Assembly: GCA_029339505.1 (NCBI GenBank)
Contig: JAQISU010000070.1
Location: 567,001-631,000, forward strand
DNA length: 64,000 nucleotides
Direction of reading: 5' to 3'
Origin: Unio delphinus
Lineage: Eukaryota > Mollusca > Bivalvia > Unionida > Unionidae
The position numbers were made by a program, and so were the translations under genes. Positions 43,301 to 55,897 of the stretch are shown one piece after another. The notes under the pieces were generated by a model. The model was not told the origin of the DNA and did not search any database. It saw only the letters and a list, made by a program, of their open reading frames with translations. Numbering within the stretch: position 1 is the first letter of the stretch; every line of letters begins with the position of its first letter.

Positions 43301-46300
43301 AATTGTAATTTACGTCTTAATCCTGTCTTCCAGGTCTGGCTATGGAGTATTGTCATCATACAAGTTTTAGTAAGTACGATTATGCCTAATCCCTGACACC
43401 CATTTAATTAACTTCATCATTATTTTTTTTTTTTTCCATTGTGAAACATAGGTTCATGACATTTACATCCTGAGGTTCCATCACATAGCATTACTTTAAC
43501 TCCTTTCCATTGTCGGATAGGCCATCTAGCACAGATCTTGATCCAGATCATATAGATCTTTTGCGCTTTGCTCCAGGGCTTCTGTCTTTATTTCTGTTTC
43601 TTTCTACACATCCACTTTTCATTTATTGTGAGCAAAATGGAACACTGATTATATTTTGTTACTTTTGTGTCCAGTTTTTTCTTCTAATTTTGAGAGGATC
43701 CATCCTTTCCGTTTTTAGCCGGGTGTTCACAAGATAGGTATTCCTTTTTATTTCTGCAATGGGAGTTAACTTGGTGTACACTATGAAGACAATTACTTGT
43801 ACATGTATATGTCATGGATAATTTAGGCAACCAGTTTTATAGTAGAAAACCTGGTGTATCCTTATAAAGGCAGGATAATTGACACTATTGTTAACAAATC
43901 ACTGTTGAAATATTATTGAAAGTAACTTTATAGTTCATGTATTTCAGAGGATGCTCCTTTACAGTCCTTTGTGCAGATCAGTGTGTCATTTTCAGATAAT
44001 CTGTTTACAGTAAGGCAAATCAAGATAAATTGATTTGGGATAAATACAGTGTGCGTGAAAATAGTTGTCTGAATTAAATTTGCACAGTTTTGTTTTAACA
44101 ACATTATTTTAGCTAAAGGAACTGTTGATTTTGCACATACATGGTCAAATTTAAGTTTGGATAACCTAAATACTAAATTTATTTTGGTATAAGACTATTT
44201 TCAATAAACTGGCTTTTATTTCTTTGCCGACATCATCACATCAGTGCTGCTACCATGCAAGATTCAGTATCCCATCATTTCATCTTTTTTCATTTCATAT
44301 ATCATGTCAAGTATTTAATCTTTTTTCATTTCATATATCATGTCACCACTATCATGTCAAGTATTGTAATCCATGGAATAAATCAAACAACAAAAAAAAA
44401 GTACATTCTCAGTACTTTGAATACTTTGATTGGTTTAATCTTGAAATACCATATATACTCACCATCAAGTTGAATCGAGTTGCAAGCAAGATAGACCTTG
44501 AGCTATCAACATCTAATTCACAAGTAGATCAAGATCTATGTTGTTTGTTCTGCTGATCACTCCGCATAATCTGTACTGACCCAGATCTGCTGATGCATTA
44601 TGCACTAGCTGATCTGGGCCCATGCAGTTTGCAGTTGTTCATGTGGGTATGTCTGATGGATTTAAATCTTGCTTCATCATACATACTGAGTGCAACTGAA
44701 CATTATCTCTATAGTTTTTATGGCCATTTTGAATTGGCAAATTATCATCCACTCATTCATTAATTACTATCATTACATAAGAGTATATTTTTGCTCTGAT
44801 TAGATGCATTGCAGCACTAATTCTAATTCTAATGCATGTATGATTTTGCTAACATACTGCATGGTTGCCATTTATACTCATGTAATTTGTCAGCAGATCA
44901 TTGTCTACTGATTAGTCTTAACAAACTACATAGACTGAGATCAACTAATGCATAATGTCATGACATATCTGGGTCTGTGCAGTTTGATAAAACTGATACA
45001 CGAGTATATATATATATGATATTAAATTTGATGGTATTTTATAATGAATTTCATGTGTGGATTGATATTTGATAAAGTTTGAAAATTGTTGCTTCCTGTA
45101 GAATGCTTTTAATTTCAGTAATCAAGAAATTCATATATATATATATTATGATGAGCCATGATCTTTAACTGAAATTATATTATGTAGGCTGCAGTGATTT
45201 TTGGACAATTTCCACAGAGATATGGAATTTGGAGATTTTTCAGGGGCTTGTCTTTTTATTGTAAGTGGCTATGTTCTGGGTATTGAATTTAACAGAATCG
45301 CTGAAGCCCACATTATGCTGACAAAGAAAAAACTGGCATAACCATATTTTTAATATGGTATTCCATACCACAACAAGGTATCAATATTAGGCTGCCTCTT
45401 TATGTAATAAAGCTGATATGTTCATGGATCCCATTTCTTTATTTAATAATAGCAGGCCTTGAAAATTCAACAGGGTTTATTCTAGGATGTATAATTACAT
45501 GATACAGACCTTTTTTTCCTTTCATTTAAATTAAGGTCATGAGAAAAAAATACATTCAAAATTGTATATTGAAATTCTGGGACCATTGTTTCCAAAGTCA
45601 CTCCTGCAAGCTAGTTAATTGCTCAATATACACTATATACTGCTTGTAATGTTTTCTTCAGGATTTTTTTTAACAGAGTGGAATTTTCTGCTCAGGTATC
45701 ATTTTAAGGGGTGATTTCCAGTGTTTAGGGAGGGGGTATTGGAAAATAATTGCTTTTGAGTAAGTTTAAGAAAAATTGTTTGACAAATGACATGAATGCA
45801 CTTACATTAGACTTCTGGCAGTTTTTCTTCATTATGATAACAAGATTAAACTATATATTTATATAGCATTGACATTTTCACAAATGTAAAAGCAGTAGTT
45901 TTCTGCCATTCTTAAACTCTTAAAAGAATGGTAATCCATAAAATCTTATCTTTGCTTAAAATTTACACATACATTCAGTAATAACCTGATTTAGGCAGTT
46001 GATCTAAAAATTAAGTGATATCATATTCGTTGTGAATAATTTAATATTAACAGATCTTAATGAAATCATTTTGGCGCTTGACTTTTAGATCAATTGCCAT
46101 AATCAAGAACTTACCAAATGATCTTTTGGTAACTGAGCAGTGAGGTGTTTTCAAGGATGATCTAGTTATTTAAAGCATTTTGCATGGTGGACATGCAGTT
46201 TTTGGTACTTTTGATTATATGCAATTCTATGTGTTATACCTATTCACTGCCACTGGACTGATCATAAAATAAACTCATTAACAACACCTTCCATAGCTGA

Positions 46301-46424
46301 AGACAGTGAAGTTGTACCCTACTTTCAACCTCTATACTGTAAACATTATTTACAATACACCAAATTTGTGGTATTACTATTAGTTATTAGTATTAATAAT
46401 AATAATAATAATAATGCTTTATTT
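40335..46424. other. Long AT-rich stretch, probably intronic
   Basis: No convincing coding region or known element apart from one microexon candidate listed separately. Dispersed words such as ctgatgcattatgca and gatctgggtc/gatctgggcc plus tgcagtttg near 44590-44990 resemble a copy near 32950-33060 and suggest a short interspersed repeat. Confidence 0.45.
43334..43369 (+). CDS. Candidate 36-bp microexon of the TSC22-like gene
   Basis: A 36-base stretch lies between a strong acceptor (tcctgtcttccag) and a strong donor (gtaagtac). In the phase left by the first exon it reads RSGYGVLSSYKF without a stop and keeps phase. Both splice signals are close to consensus. No homology is known to me, so it is a candidate only. 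Confidence 0.25.
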
Positions 46425-46925
46425 TTAGAGGGTGGCTCATTACTCAAGGACCATTCTCCCTTGAGGTCCTCAGAATTGCAGGAAAGTAGACAGATGCAGC
46501 ACTATAGTGATAACAAACAATATAGACACTCTACATCGATTATAGAATAGAGTTGGTAAAAGTAATTTTGAGCTTGTACTTTTATTAAGGTCACAATTTA
46601 CCAATTTTCGGAACCAAAGTTTTTCAGAATTTAGACTATTTGATCCGAGATCCTGAAAAGTTGGACAAGTTTGAGATTTAGAGTAAAAGGTAGCCAGGAC
46701 ATGAAAATCATAGGTTTAATATGAATGGAAAAAAACAGTAGCTCAAAGTTTACCCTTCTGTACATGCACGAACAAAATAGCCAGTCTAAAACAGCATCTT
46801 TTATACACCTTTTCATCCAACTAAAAGATAATCTGTCAGAAGCAGATGTAGTCAGAAGTAACCCCAAAATGAGTTTCCTATCCCGATTTTATTTGAAAAT
46901 GAAAAGATTCTCCAAGGAATAATGA
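46425..46925. mobile_element. Diverged relative of the TTAA MITE
   Basis: Several blocks align with the MITE at 39.6-40.2 kb: gtagacaga followed by a tacaatgata/tatagtgata block, then aaaacagtatcttt/aaaacagcatcttt. The strongest is ccccaaaatgagtttcctatcccgatttta against ccccaaaatgtgtttcctactcgcatttca. The ends are eroded and no TTAA termini are readable. Confidence 0.6.
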
Positions 46926-49381
46926 TCTTGTAAGTTGTATAAAGAAATTGACATTCCATCATTGCAAAAATGTCTGAAGGGGGAATTCCTCCTCCTGTGT
47001 AGAAAATCCTGTAAACTAGATTTGCTAGTGGACCATTAAGCTTTGTTGAAAGTATCTTTACCTTGACATATAGAAGAAAAAACCCAATAAATTTACATAT
47101 TTGAATAGAATGTCATAGTTGGAAAACGCTTTTGTAGCATGCATTCACAACTTTAAGTCAATACTGTGGATCGTGTATGTTGATAATGCCTTACGTATAC
47201 CTAATTTATTTATGAAACAATGCTTGACAGAGAATTTACAAGTACATCAAACTGTTTTTTAATTTGCAAATCCTGAAGACGATCCAATCATTGAAATCTA
47301 TGGTTTTTCTAATTACTCTTTTGACCTGCATCTGATGCATTGTAGTTTTTCACAGAATTCAGACAATGACTGTTTCAGATTGAAGAATGCAAATTAAAAT
47401 ATAGAAACTTGTAAAGAACATGCATAAGATTAAATTGATTGCATCAAGTTTTCAGATGTCGTTTATTGGAATGCAGTCTTTGTAAATATTAGATTCCATG
47501 TGCAGACAATATTTTGTTAATTATCTTTGCACAATTTTATGAATTATTGTTCATACCAAATTAGTCACTCATCTTGACTTTACTGATGTGTATGGTGCTA
47601 CATGGTGTAGCATTAATGTGCATATTTAGCACTGTTATTTTGCCTGAATAGTATGTATTGATTACGGAGTCATGTGAATGCATGGCCAACATGAGTGACT
47701 TGTCTACCATTTAAATATTAGTTTTAAATGGTTTAATACTGTACATAATTCACATCTTTTGTCATGTTAATATATAATTAATAATGTTGCAGAAATGCAA
47801 GATATATGTACATTTATTTGTATACATTGAATATATATAATGTGTTAATTCAGATATGTGCAACCTACAGCCAGTAAGTGGATTCAACCCAAGACCTGGT
47901 TTTATCTGTTTATTTACATTATAGAGTATGCCTTTAAAAATGACTTACCCAGCCTGTGCCCTGGAGGAAGCTGGCTATGCAGAGTATTAGGGCTGATATG
48001 CTTGTGTTTGTATACATTTTATGTGTTATGTGTGAGTGTAGGGGGGTGGGATAGATGTCTATGTACTTGTATATGTTGTGTGTAATGTGTCAATGTTAAG
48101 GGTGAGGTAGATCTACTTGTATGCATTTTAAGTGTGTAATGTGACTATGTTAGGGGTGAAATAAAGGTACATTACTAGTTTGTGTTATGGATATGTGTAT
48201 CAGGCATTAGTGTGATGGGTTACATGCATTTATCTGTGTTCATTCTGTATGTTAAATATCAGTGTAAGGATTGATATACATGTACTTGTATGTTCTATGT
48301 AATGTCTCAATGCTAGGGGTGAGATAAGTATGCTTGTATACATGGGATGTGTGTTGTGGACATATTTTAGGTGTTAGGGGTGAGATTACATGTACTTGTC
48401 GATATTTTTGCAGCTGTGTTATGCATCAGTTTCATGGGTGATTTAAATGTACTTGTGTGCAGTGTGTTTATGTTCATGTTAGGGGTGAGTACATTCAGCT
48501 GAAATGAATTGCAATATATTGTGGTATAAATGATGCTGATAGTATTGCATTATGTATTGCTATGGAGCTAACCATTTAGAAATCCGGTATGATACCAACG
48601 GGCAGTAGGATTTGCTAAGCCTTTTAGCTTTTAATACAATGACTACAGTATGTATCACTACCAATACCATTCTTACAATTTAGAAATAAGGTATGATACC
48701 AACTGTCAGCATGATTGGCAGAGCCTTTTAGTCTTTGTTAGAGTGCTGGTTAATGTACACAATCAACTGTGTTTCTCCTTGCTTGGGGGGAAGGGGAATA
48801 TTGTGTAAGATTAGGTAAGATTATATGTACATCAGTTGACCACTGAACCAGATGTTTGCACTGGCACATGAAGGTATTTAATGTACAGACTTGTAATGTC
48901 CACATGCCATTAATCATTATTGTGTGAATGTTTCAAATCAGACATCTGACATTATGTGTTGCTTCAGTTGAGTTTGAGCTGATTTTTACTTACTAAGCCA
49001 ACAACCTGATTGGACAAGTTCCTATCCTGCACTGATATATATTGATATATAATGTTTTGTCTAGCTACATGTGCTGTCTAAATGGTTGTAAATGGAAGTG
49101 AAGTGGTTTGACAAATGTTTCCTGGGAAAGATGATGACAGCTTTGAAGCCCCTTAGACTGGCATATTGATAATGTGCTTGAGCTGAAGTACAATAAAAAG
49201 TTGGATTGACCATATACTCCAAAAAGAACAAAACATTTCTTTTATTGCAAAAGGCTGATCTTGGCACAGCTTTGAAATAGTGTTGTATGGTTTTCTTTTG
49301 AAAACTATGGTTTTCCTGTGAAAAATAGCATGCTATGTATAGCTGTGTAGCTTGTGCCTGACAATGAATTGGAATTGGTGC
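46926..49381. other. AT-rich stretch with a degenerate GT-rich repeat
   Basis: No gene. From about 47990 to 48500 a loose tandem array of 55-65-bp units recurs (words taggggtgaga, tgtacttgtat, tgtgttatg). A pair of related 90-base segments lies at about 48570-48730 (ggtatgataccaac). Confidence 0.45.
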
Positions 49382-49409
49382 GGGGGGGGGGGGGGGGGGG
49401 GGGGGGGGG
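49382..49409. repeat. Poly-G run of 28
   Basis: An uninterrupted run of 28 G, long enough to fold into stacked G-quadruplexes and likely to be length-variable or misread. Confidence 0.95.
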
Positions 49410-49796
49410 CTGGTACAAGTGTTGACATTATAACCCTGCTTGTAGTGTTAGTTACTATTAATATAAAAACATATTTTTAGCTTTTCCTGTTAATGATGAA
49501 CTACCATATCTACCATGAAAAAGGAAATTGATTGCACAGAAATCAAAGGTTATTTCCTTCATGGAGAGACACTAAAGGACAGCAGTTTTTATATATGTAC
49601 ATGTATACCATTATGCAGTGTATCCCCTAGGGGTCCAAGGCTGAGAGTCAAAAGTCTCATTGGTGTAAAAATTGGGGGTCAGACAGAGTAAAAAACTAAT
49701 GTTGGTATCAAAACTGGGGGTCAAATTAAAAATGTGGGGGTCTCTGAAGCGCAAATGAGGGTAAAGGGAAACACTGGACCATTTCTTTGCTTATTG

Positions 49797-50031
49797 TTGT
49801 TTTATAGAGTTTAACGCCATTTTTAGCACATGATTGGCTATTCATGGTGGCCAGTATTAATGGTGGAAGGAAAACTCCAGAAAGAACCACCTACCCATGA
49901 GAATCTACTGGCAAGCTTTCTCACATACCCACATTGGCTGAGCCAGAGACTCAAACCCACACAGACAGAGGTGAGATGGCAGTGATCCATAATGGTGAGC
50001 TCTTTAGACCACTTGACCACTTGTAGCCCAT
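49797..50031 (-). mobile_element. tRNA-headed SINE, diverged copy
   Basis: It aligns over most of its length with the SINE at 61.2-61.5 kb: taacgccatttttagcac, ggccagtattaatggtgg, ctactggcaagctttctcacat, gacagaggtgag and tttagaccact. The tRNA-like head is at the right end on the minus strand and is more mutated than in the other copy. Target duplications are not clear. Confidence 0.8.
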
Positions 50032-50225
50032 TTTTCTTATGAGAATTCCTGTCTCAAAAAGGTGCTTGCAGAGATTTCGGTGAGAAAGAAAGTAGTAGCA
50101 AGAGAAGTCAAGAAAGTTGTGATTGATTGTGATGGGGTAGAGGACAATTGGAAATGCGAAGTTGAAATGGTGCAGGAGGATCAACTCCAGTTAGACTGTT
50201 AATAATTTATTGGCGAAATGTGAAA
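50032..50225. other. Short stretch, no feature seen
   Basis: No recognisable repeat or coding region. Confidence 0.4.
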
Positions 50226-50271
50226 CATGTTTTTAAAAATTTTGTAATAAGTTTTATAAAATTCATATATA

Positions 50272-50360
<89 letters not shown>

Positions 50361-50460
50361 GAATTTTATAAAACTTATTCCAAAATTTTTAAAAACATAA
50401 TTAACATATATATATGTTAAATAATTATGTTTTTAAAAATTTTGGAATAAGTTTTACAGG
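50226..50460. repeat. Alternating inverted repeats around an (AT)n core
   Basis: An arm of about 40 bp (gtttttaaaaattttg... aagttttataaaattcat) occurs forward at about 50228, inverted at about 50357-50397 and forward again at about 50428. The first pair flanks an (at)n run of about 40 units. The second pair flanks ttaacatatatatatgttaa, itself a perfect palindrome. The segment could fold into two alternative large hairpins. Confidence 0.88.
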
Positions 50461-50800
50461 TTTCTTGCTTTTAGTAAGGAAACAAAATGTATCAAGCCAA
50501 ATTATCATATTTAAGGATAATGATATTATTACCCAACCATTGTAAGAAATGTAGCACATGTGATCATCATGCCTCCTTATGATTGATTGGGCACAAGGAA
50601 TGATATTGAATAGGTATAATTATCTTTGAGAAGACTGAATCATGTATTGGGCAGGTGCTTCCAATAATACAAGATCACTCCTCACATATACCAATCTTCT
50701 GCAAGAAAGTAATGCTGAAATAGAAAAAGCAAGCATCTTCCACACTTAGATTGATCTATATTAAATGGAAGAATACACTGATAAATCAATAGTCTCTGAC
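50461..50800. other. Short stretch, no feature seen
   Basis: AT-rich sequence between the palindrome and the 3' end of the LINE. Confidence 0.4.
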
Positions 50801-50883
50801 AAAATAATAATAATAATGAGGACTTTGTATAGCGCCTAATCTTTCGAAGCTCAAAGCGCTTTACACCATCAATAATGATATGA

Positions 50884-52800
50884 CTACACTACAGAACAAC
50901 AAATGACAAAAACAATGAAATTGGAAAACAAAAAAAACATGCTGAAAACATAAAAGATACAAAACATGATTAGGTCGCAAAGTTTGTCCCTGCAGTCGAA
51001 ACAGGTGAGTCTTAAGAGCACTCTTAAAAGGGACCACTGTGTCTTGTGTCTAATTTCAATGGGCAATTCGTTCCATGTTGCAGGGCCCTGGTGTGCAAAC
51101 GAACGTTGTCCATATGACTTTGTTTTCACCTTGGGAACAATGAGAAAATGATTATCAGAAGAGTGTAAGGATCTAGCTGGTGTGTACACATGGGTGAGGC
51201 TGGATAGGTATGTTGAACTGGAGTCTGTCATTGAAACATAGTACAGAGAACAAATTTTGTGTTTGATTCTGTATTAAATTGATAGCCAATGTAGGGTACA
51301 GAGCAGCGGTGAGGTGTGCTCTGATCGAGATACGCTAAAGATGATCTGTGTTTTGAACTTTTTGAAGTTTCTGGAGTAAGTATTGTGATGAACCAGACAG
51401 AATTGAGTTACAATAGTCCAGTCTTGAAAGTACTAATGAACACACAAGTGTTTTAGTGGCATCAACTGAAAGATATTTTCGAATGGAACTGATGCATCTC
51501 AATTCAAGATATGCAACCTTGCATTTGTTCATGACATGTTGGTGCAATGTGAGATTATTGTCTAGAGTAACGCCTAGGTTCCATACTGATTGTGAGAATT
51601 TAATGTTGGTGTTGCTGATATTTATTGTCTGAGGTAAAGGATGTGAATGAGAAAGTCTTTGTGTTGTGATCAGAATAGCCTCAGTTTTATCATCATTCAT
51701 CTGCAGCTTGTTACATGTCATCTATGATTTCACATCAGAAATGCACTTCTCTGCTTCATGGATGGTAGCATCAACTTCAGTTGGGTGGCTAGATTTGTAT
51801 ATTTGGGTGTCTTCAGCATACAATTGGTGCGACACTGGGTGATGATCTATAACACTTCAGAGCGGCTGAGTGTATAGAATGAAGAGAACAGGAGTGTATT
51901 CCATTTGCGGATATAATTTGTGTCCTGTTCACTAAGTAGGACTTGAACCACTGTAAGGCTATTTTTTGAATGTCAAATACATGCTGGAGATGAAGTAATA
52001 TATCATGGTCTGTTGTGTCGAATACTGCAGATAAATCCAGGAGAGTGAGGACTGTAATCTTTCCACTATCCAAAGCAGAGAATGTCACTAAATACTTACA
52101 AAAGATTAGTTTCCGTACCGTGGCAGGGACAATATGCAGACTGTACATTGCTAAAAAGACTGTTTGAATTCCAATGAGATACAAGTTGAGTTAGAACAAC
52201 CTTTTCTAAGATTTTGTATATGAATGGGAGATTAGAAACTAAACGGTAGTTCTTTAAATCGTTATGGTCAAGTGTTGGTTTCTTCAGCAGTGGCTTTACG
52301 ATGGCAGTTTTGAAAAAATGATGGGAATTCCCCTGATGAGAGAGATATTAATAACATCAGTTAGTGAAGGCAATATTGGGTCTAAGCACTCAAGCAGCAG
52401 TGATGTCGGAATTGATCAAGTTCACAAGACTTTAGTGCACTTTTCATCACGATTGGCAGTACTAAATCAATAGAAACAAGTTCAAATGCTTTTAACGGTT
52501 GCCGCTGAAATTCTGCATCATAACTGTATGGTGACGAATCAGTTGAAATTGTGCTGTCAAGCGAATCTATAATGGTTTGTACTTTGTCATCGAAGAAATT
52601 TGCAAATTGGTCTGGTAGGTCTTGTGGAGAGAAGGTTGTTGGAAGTGGTGTACATTTGTTCCTTGACATTAGTTTGTTAAGTATCTTGAAGATCTGGAAA
52701 TCTTTGCAGCTGGAACTCTCCGTGATCTTAGTACTCTAGTGGGATGATTTGGCTAAATGGACTATGTTTGTGATGTTCTTCTTAGTGGCTTTCGTAGATT
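50884..52800 (-). pseudogene. LINE reverse transcriptase domain
   Basis: Pieces in order are VLTLLDLSAVFDTTDHDILL (palm motif A) and a GVLFILYTQPL block near 51880. The catalytic box follows as LYAEDTQIY, where the family has YADD, so the second catalytic Asp has become Glu-Asp. NKLQMNDDKTE and LSRLDYCNSILSG come next. The last piece is the C-terminal YGQRSFAHQGPATWNELP. Stops and frame changes separate the pieces. It would reverse-transcribe the LINE RNA at the nicked target. Confidence 0.87.
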
Positions 52801-52976
52801 TCTTTATGAATAGGGAGTCTGGTGGAAAGCCAAAACCTCTCTGCTTTTCGGCGATGTCTTTTAGCAGTGTGAAGCTGGTCCCTAACACTGCTATACCATG
52901 GAGAACACTTTTTTTTATTGATACTCTGCATTTGGTGGCTGGGGCATGTTTTTCAAGCAATGAACGCAGGCAGTTA

Positions 52977-53895
52977 TCATTGTTGTTCTGCTGTTGGATG
53001 TAAGAAAGTTGTTAGGTTTTCTTGGATGTCATGCATGATTTTGGTTGTATTTGTCATACGGAGGTTTCTCTTAGTAGCAAATAGAGGTGGAGGGTTAGGG
53101 ACTGATACGTCGAGATGGCATATAATGCAGAGGTGATCCGATGCAAGTTCATGGGATACAAAGGTGGATTGGAGAATATTATCATCAGGTCTATAAAGAA
53201 ACCAGTCTAAAATGTGACCAAGTTTATGGGTAGGTTGGTTAACTGACTGTTTAAGATTGAAAACATGAATAGAATCTAGGAGTTTTGACATGTATGGTTT
53301 ACCAGGACAGTCAAAGTGAAAGTTTTAAATCTCCAAGAATAATTAGGTTGCCACCTATTGAATTTCCATACTCTTGAAGATTTGGAAACTGCTCCAAAAA
53401 GAGAGATTCAGTCAGCTTGTTTTTTCTACTAGGAGGAGGACGGTAGAGACAGAAAAAATGGATTGACCTTTGTTCCAGTGTGAGCGTTGTTTGGACTAGT
53501 TCAAAGGATATGTGGCAGAAATTGAAGGTTGTGTTGTACTTAAGGCATTTGATCATGGAATTCTTTGTAATTACAGCAATTCCATTTCCACGTGTTTTGC
53601 GGGGGAACGACTTGATGGAGTAATCGCTGGGTGTTAAATACGTACACTTACATTCATTACCTGCGGAATGTAACCAAGTTTCTGTCAAGAAGAAGATATC
53701 AATATTCTGGTCGTTAATAAAATTAACAATTTCTGTGTGCTTTTCCGGTGATCCTACTGATTGAGTGTTAAATAATGCAATACGTAGTGATATCCCTGGA
53801 ACAGTTGACACAACAGTTGACAGTTTAAAAGGAATTTGAACCAGGTTATTAAAATTAATGGCAGGATTTTTAAGTTGTTTATCCGTTATGGGCAA
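52977..53895 (-). pseudogene. LINE endonuclease domain (APE type)
   Basis: The frame starting at 53895 contains LRIALFNTQSVGSPEKHTE, then IFFLTETWLH (catalytic Glu of TETW), NGIAVITK and NLIILGDL (family GDFN; the following Asn is lost). A second frame (52977-53291) carries HILDWFLYR and ELASDHLCII, where the SDH motif holds the catalytic Asp-His pair. The protein would nick target DNA for priming. One break lies near 53300. Confidence 0.85.
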
Positions 53896-54213
53896 AAGGG
53901 AGATAACTGGAATTCTTCATGTTCTACACTGGCCAGCTTTGAAAGAACGTTTCTTTTTTCACTTCTGTTTACATTTGAGAAATGATTAATGTTTTCTCAG
54001 TTCGTTTAATCTTGAGCACAATGTAGTATCTAGAACCAAGGTGTGGTCATTTAATCCAATTAATGATTTAATAATTAATATATCTTTTAAAATGGTTAGA
54101 ATTCTGCAATTTTAAGTGGCAATTCCAATATATAAAAAATGCCAAGTCAGTTTCTCCAGAAAGCCTATTTTGAAATTCATTATGTATTTAGAATTCATCA
54201 TGTATATGTATGT

Positions 54214-54221
<8 letters not shown>

Positions 54222-54274
<53 letters not shown>
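54222..54274. repeat. (TA)n microsatellite
   Basis: About 26 ta units, preceded by a short gtatgtgtatgtgtg tract. Confidence 0.96.
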
Positions 54275-54278
<4 letters not shown>

Positions 54279-55680
54279 AACATGACATAGGTATAGTATT
54301 GTCCTTATCCAGATTTTGTGTTTAGGCTAATTTTCATACCCAAGTGGGGCATCTGGGTTAAGTGGACCTTGTGCTAGATTTGTGAAGTGCTTTAGAGTAT
54401 ATGCAGACAACACTGTGTCTTGATGTGATCTAAAATTTAAAAAGCTTAAGAAAAATCAAACACTTTACTGATGTTCAAGAAAATGATTATTACTTGTCAG
54501 ATGATGGAATAATATTGTGTACATTAAAATGGTGGTCCAGGGATGGATGCAGTCCTATTGTGTCTGTACATCGAACATTGGTGGGACAAAAGGATCACTT
54601 GTGGGACACTGGACAATGGCATTCTTGCATTGTGTTGTTGAAACTTTTGAAATTGCTTGGGTGAGGGTGATGGCATTTAAAGTGCAGAACATTCAACAAT
54701 GAGAATTGAATAGGCCTTGGTAGAACTATTTTAGAACAACAGTTATAATTTGATTTTAATAAGTGTCAACATGACCTGTATGACTTTTACTCAAGTTCTA
54801 ATCATGATTCTAATTGCCCAATACTCAGCAACCTTTTGGTGTAGACTTGTACACTGGTAGAAGGTACTAATATTGGTGAAGAAACGAAGATGTAGATGTA
54901 TCATAACAGACAAAAAAGTAGCAAAAATTTGTTTTTTTTTACACATGTTGCTTTCATTGTTACATCAGCATGCAGTACGTTCAGTCTGGTTTGTGTTGGA
55001 TCTCACATTTTGGTTGACTTCACCGAAAGATGTCTACATAATTTAACATTAATTCTGCCAGTTGTACTTCTTGGGCATGTAAATAAAAATGAACTTCCAA
55101 AGAAATAAGGATGCAAATAAACTAAAGTTTGTAATTGCTATTTTAAAGTATGTGTAATCAGAGTCTAAAAGATGACATTTATTTTTTAAATTTGGTTCTG
55201 AATATCTTCAAGACCCGTGTGACCTTTGCTATAGCAGTTTTTCTACAGGCATTTTTAACGAGCAGTGGGTTATGGGCAGTTAGAATCGTGTCATAGGACT
55301 TACTTAATGGAGGCAGAAACCATTGTGACTTACTAGATAGCTCACCAGACTTGTGACTGATTGGGTGCTGGTTTGAACTCTTCCATTGGATTACCCTGGG
55401 TCAGTAATCAAGGTACATCCTCAGGCTAGGTACTTTACTCCAATTAACTGTAAATTTTGACCCACAATTTTCTGAACAGTTGACACCAGGTTTTACAGAA
55501 ATGGGTCACTGAACCCACATTTAGAAAATATATAAATAGCTTGGGTGTTGTCTGATATTACACCATTCATGAAATCACAACATATTTTATATAAACTCAT
55601 ATATACGCCCCCACCCTCCATTGTTATTATGATGAAACTACTGTGTACTAGTTAAATGTTTCTACCTACAACCCACCCCC
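54275..55680. other. AT-rich stretch, no gene seen
   Basis: No recognisable gene or element. A weak similarity to the cell of a SINE near 55330 (gactcggttt-like words) was not strong enough to call. Confidence 0.35.
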
Positions 55681-55897
55681 CCAGTGTACTCCAGAGTATG
55701 AAGTCTCAACTCCAGTGTACTCCAGAGTATGAAGTCTCAACCCCAGTGTACTCCAGAGTATGAAGTCTCAACCCGAGTGTACTCCAGAGTATGAAGTCTC
55801 AACCCCAGTGTACTCCAGAGTATGAAGTCTCAACCCCAGTGTACTCCAGAGTATGAAGTCTCAACCCCAGTGTACTCCAGAGTATGAAGTCTCAATT
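55681..55897. repeat. Tandem repeat, 31-bp unit, seven copies
   Basis: The unit ccagtgtactccagagtatg plus aagtctcaacc is repeated seven times with almost no variation (starts at 55681, 55712, 55743 and so on), which suggests a recent expansion. Confidence 0.97.

Larger units (their letters stand above)
50801..54065 (-). mobile_element. Near full-length L2/CR1-like LINE, inactive
   Basis: The element runs leftward from an untranslated 5' region (to about 54065, shared with the copy at the window start) to a 3' end with aataataataat microsatellite and a tatagcgcctaat...aaagcgctttac tail. It encodes an apurinic-type endonuclease followed by reverse transcriptase without RNase H, the layout of L2/CR1-group LINEs. 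Coding frames are broken several times. No separate ORF1 was recognised. Confidence 0.88.

Noticed and set aside
48000..48500. Gene predicted from the Cys/Leu-rich frame (47858-48085)
   Set aside because: The frame runs into a degenerate GT-rich tandem repeat and has no domain.
55681..55897. CRISPR array
   Set aside because: The 31-bp units are directly adjacent with no variable spacers, and the genome is an animal's. The same holds for the 36-, 61- and 63-bp arrays.
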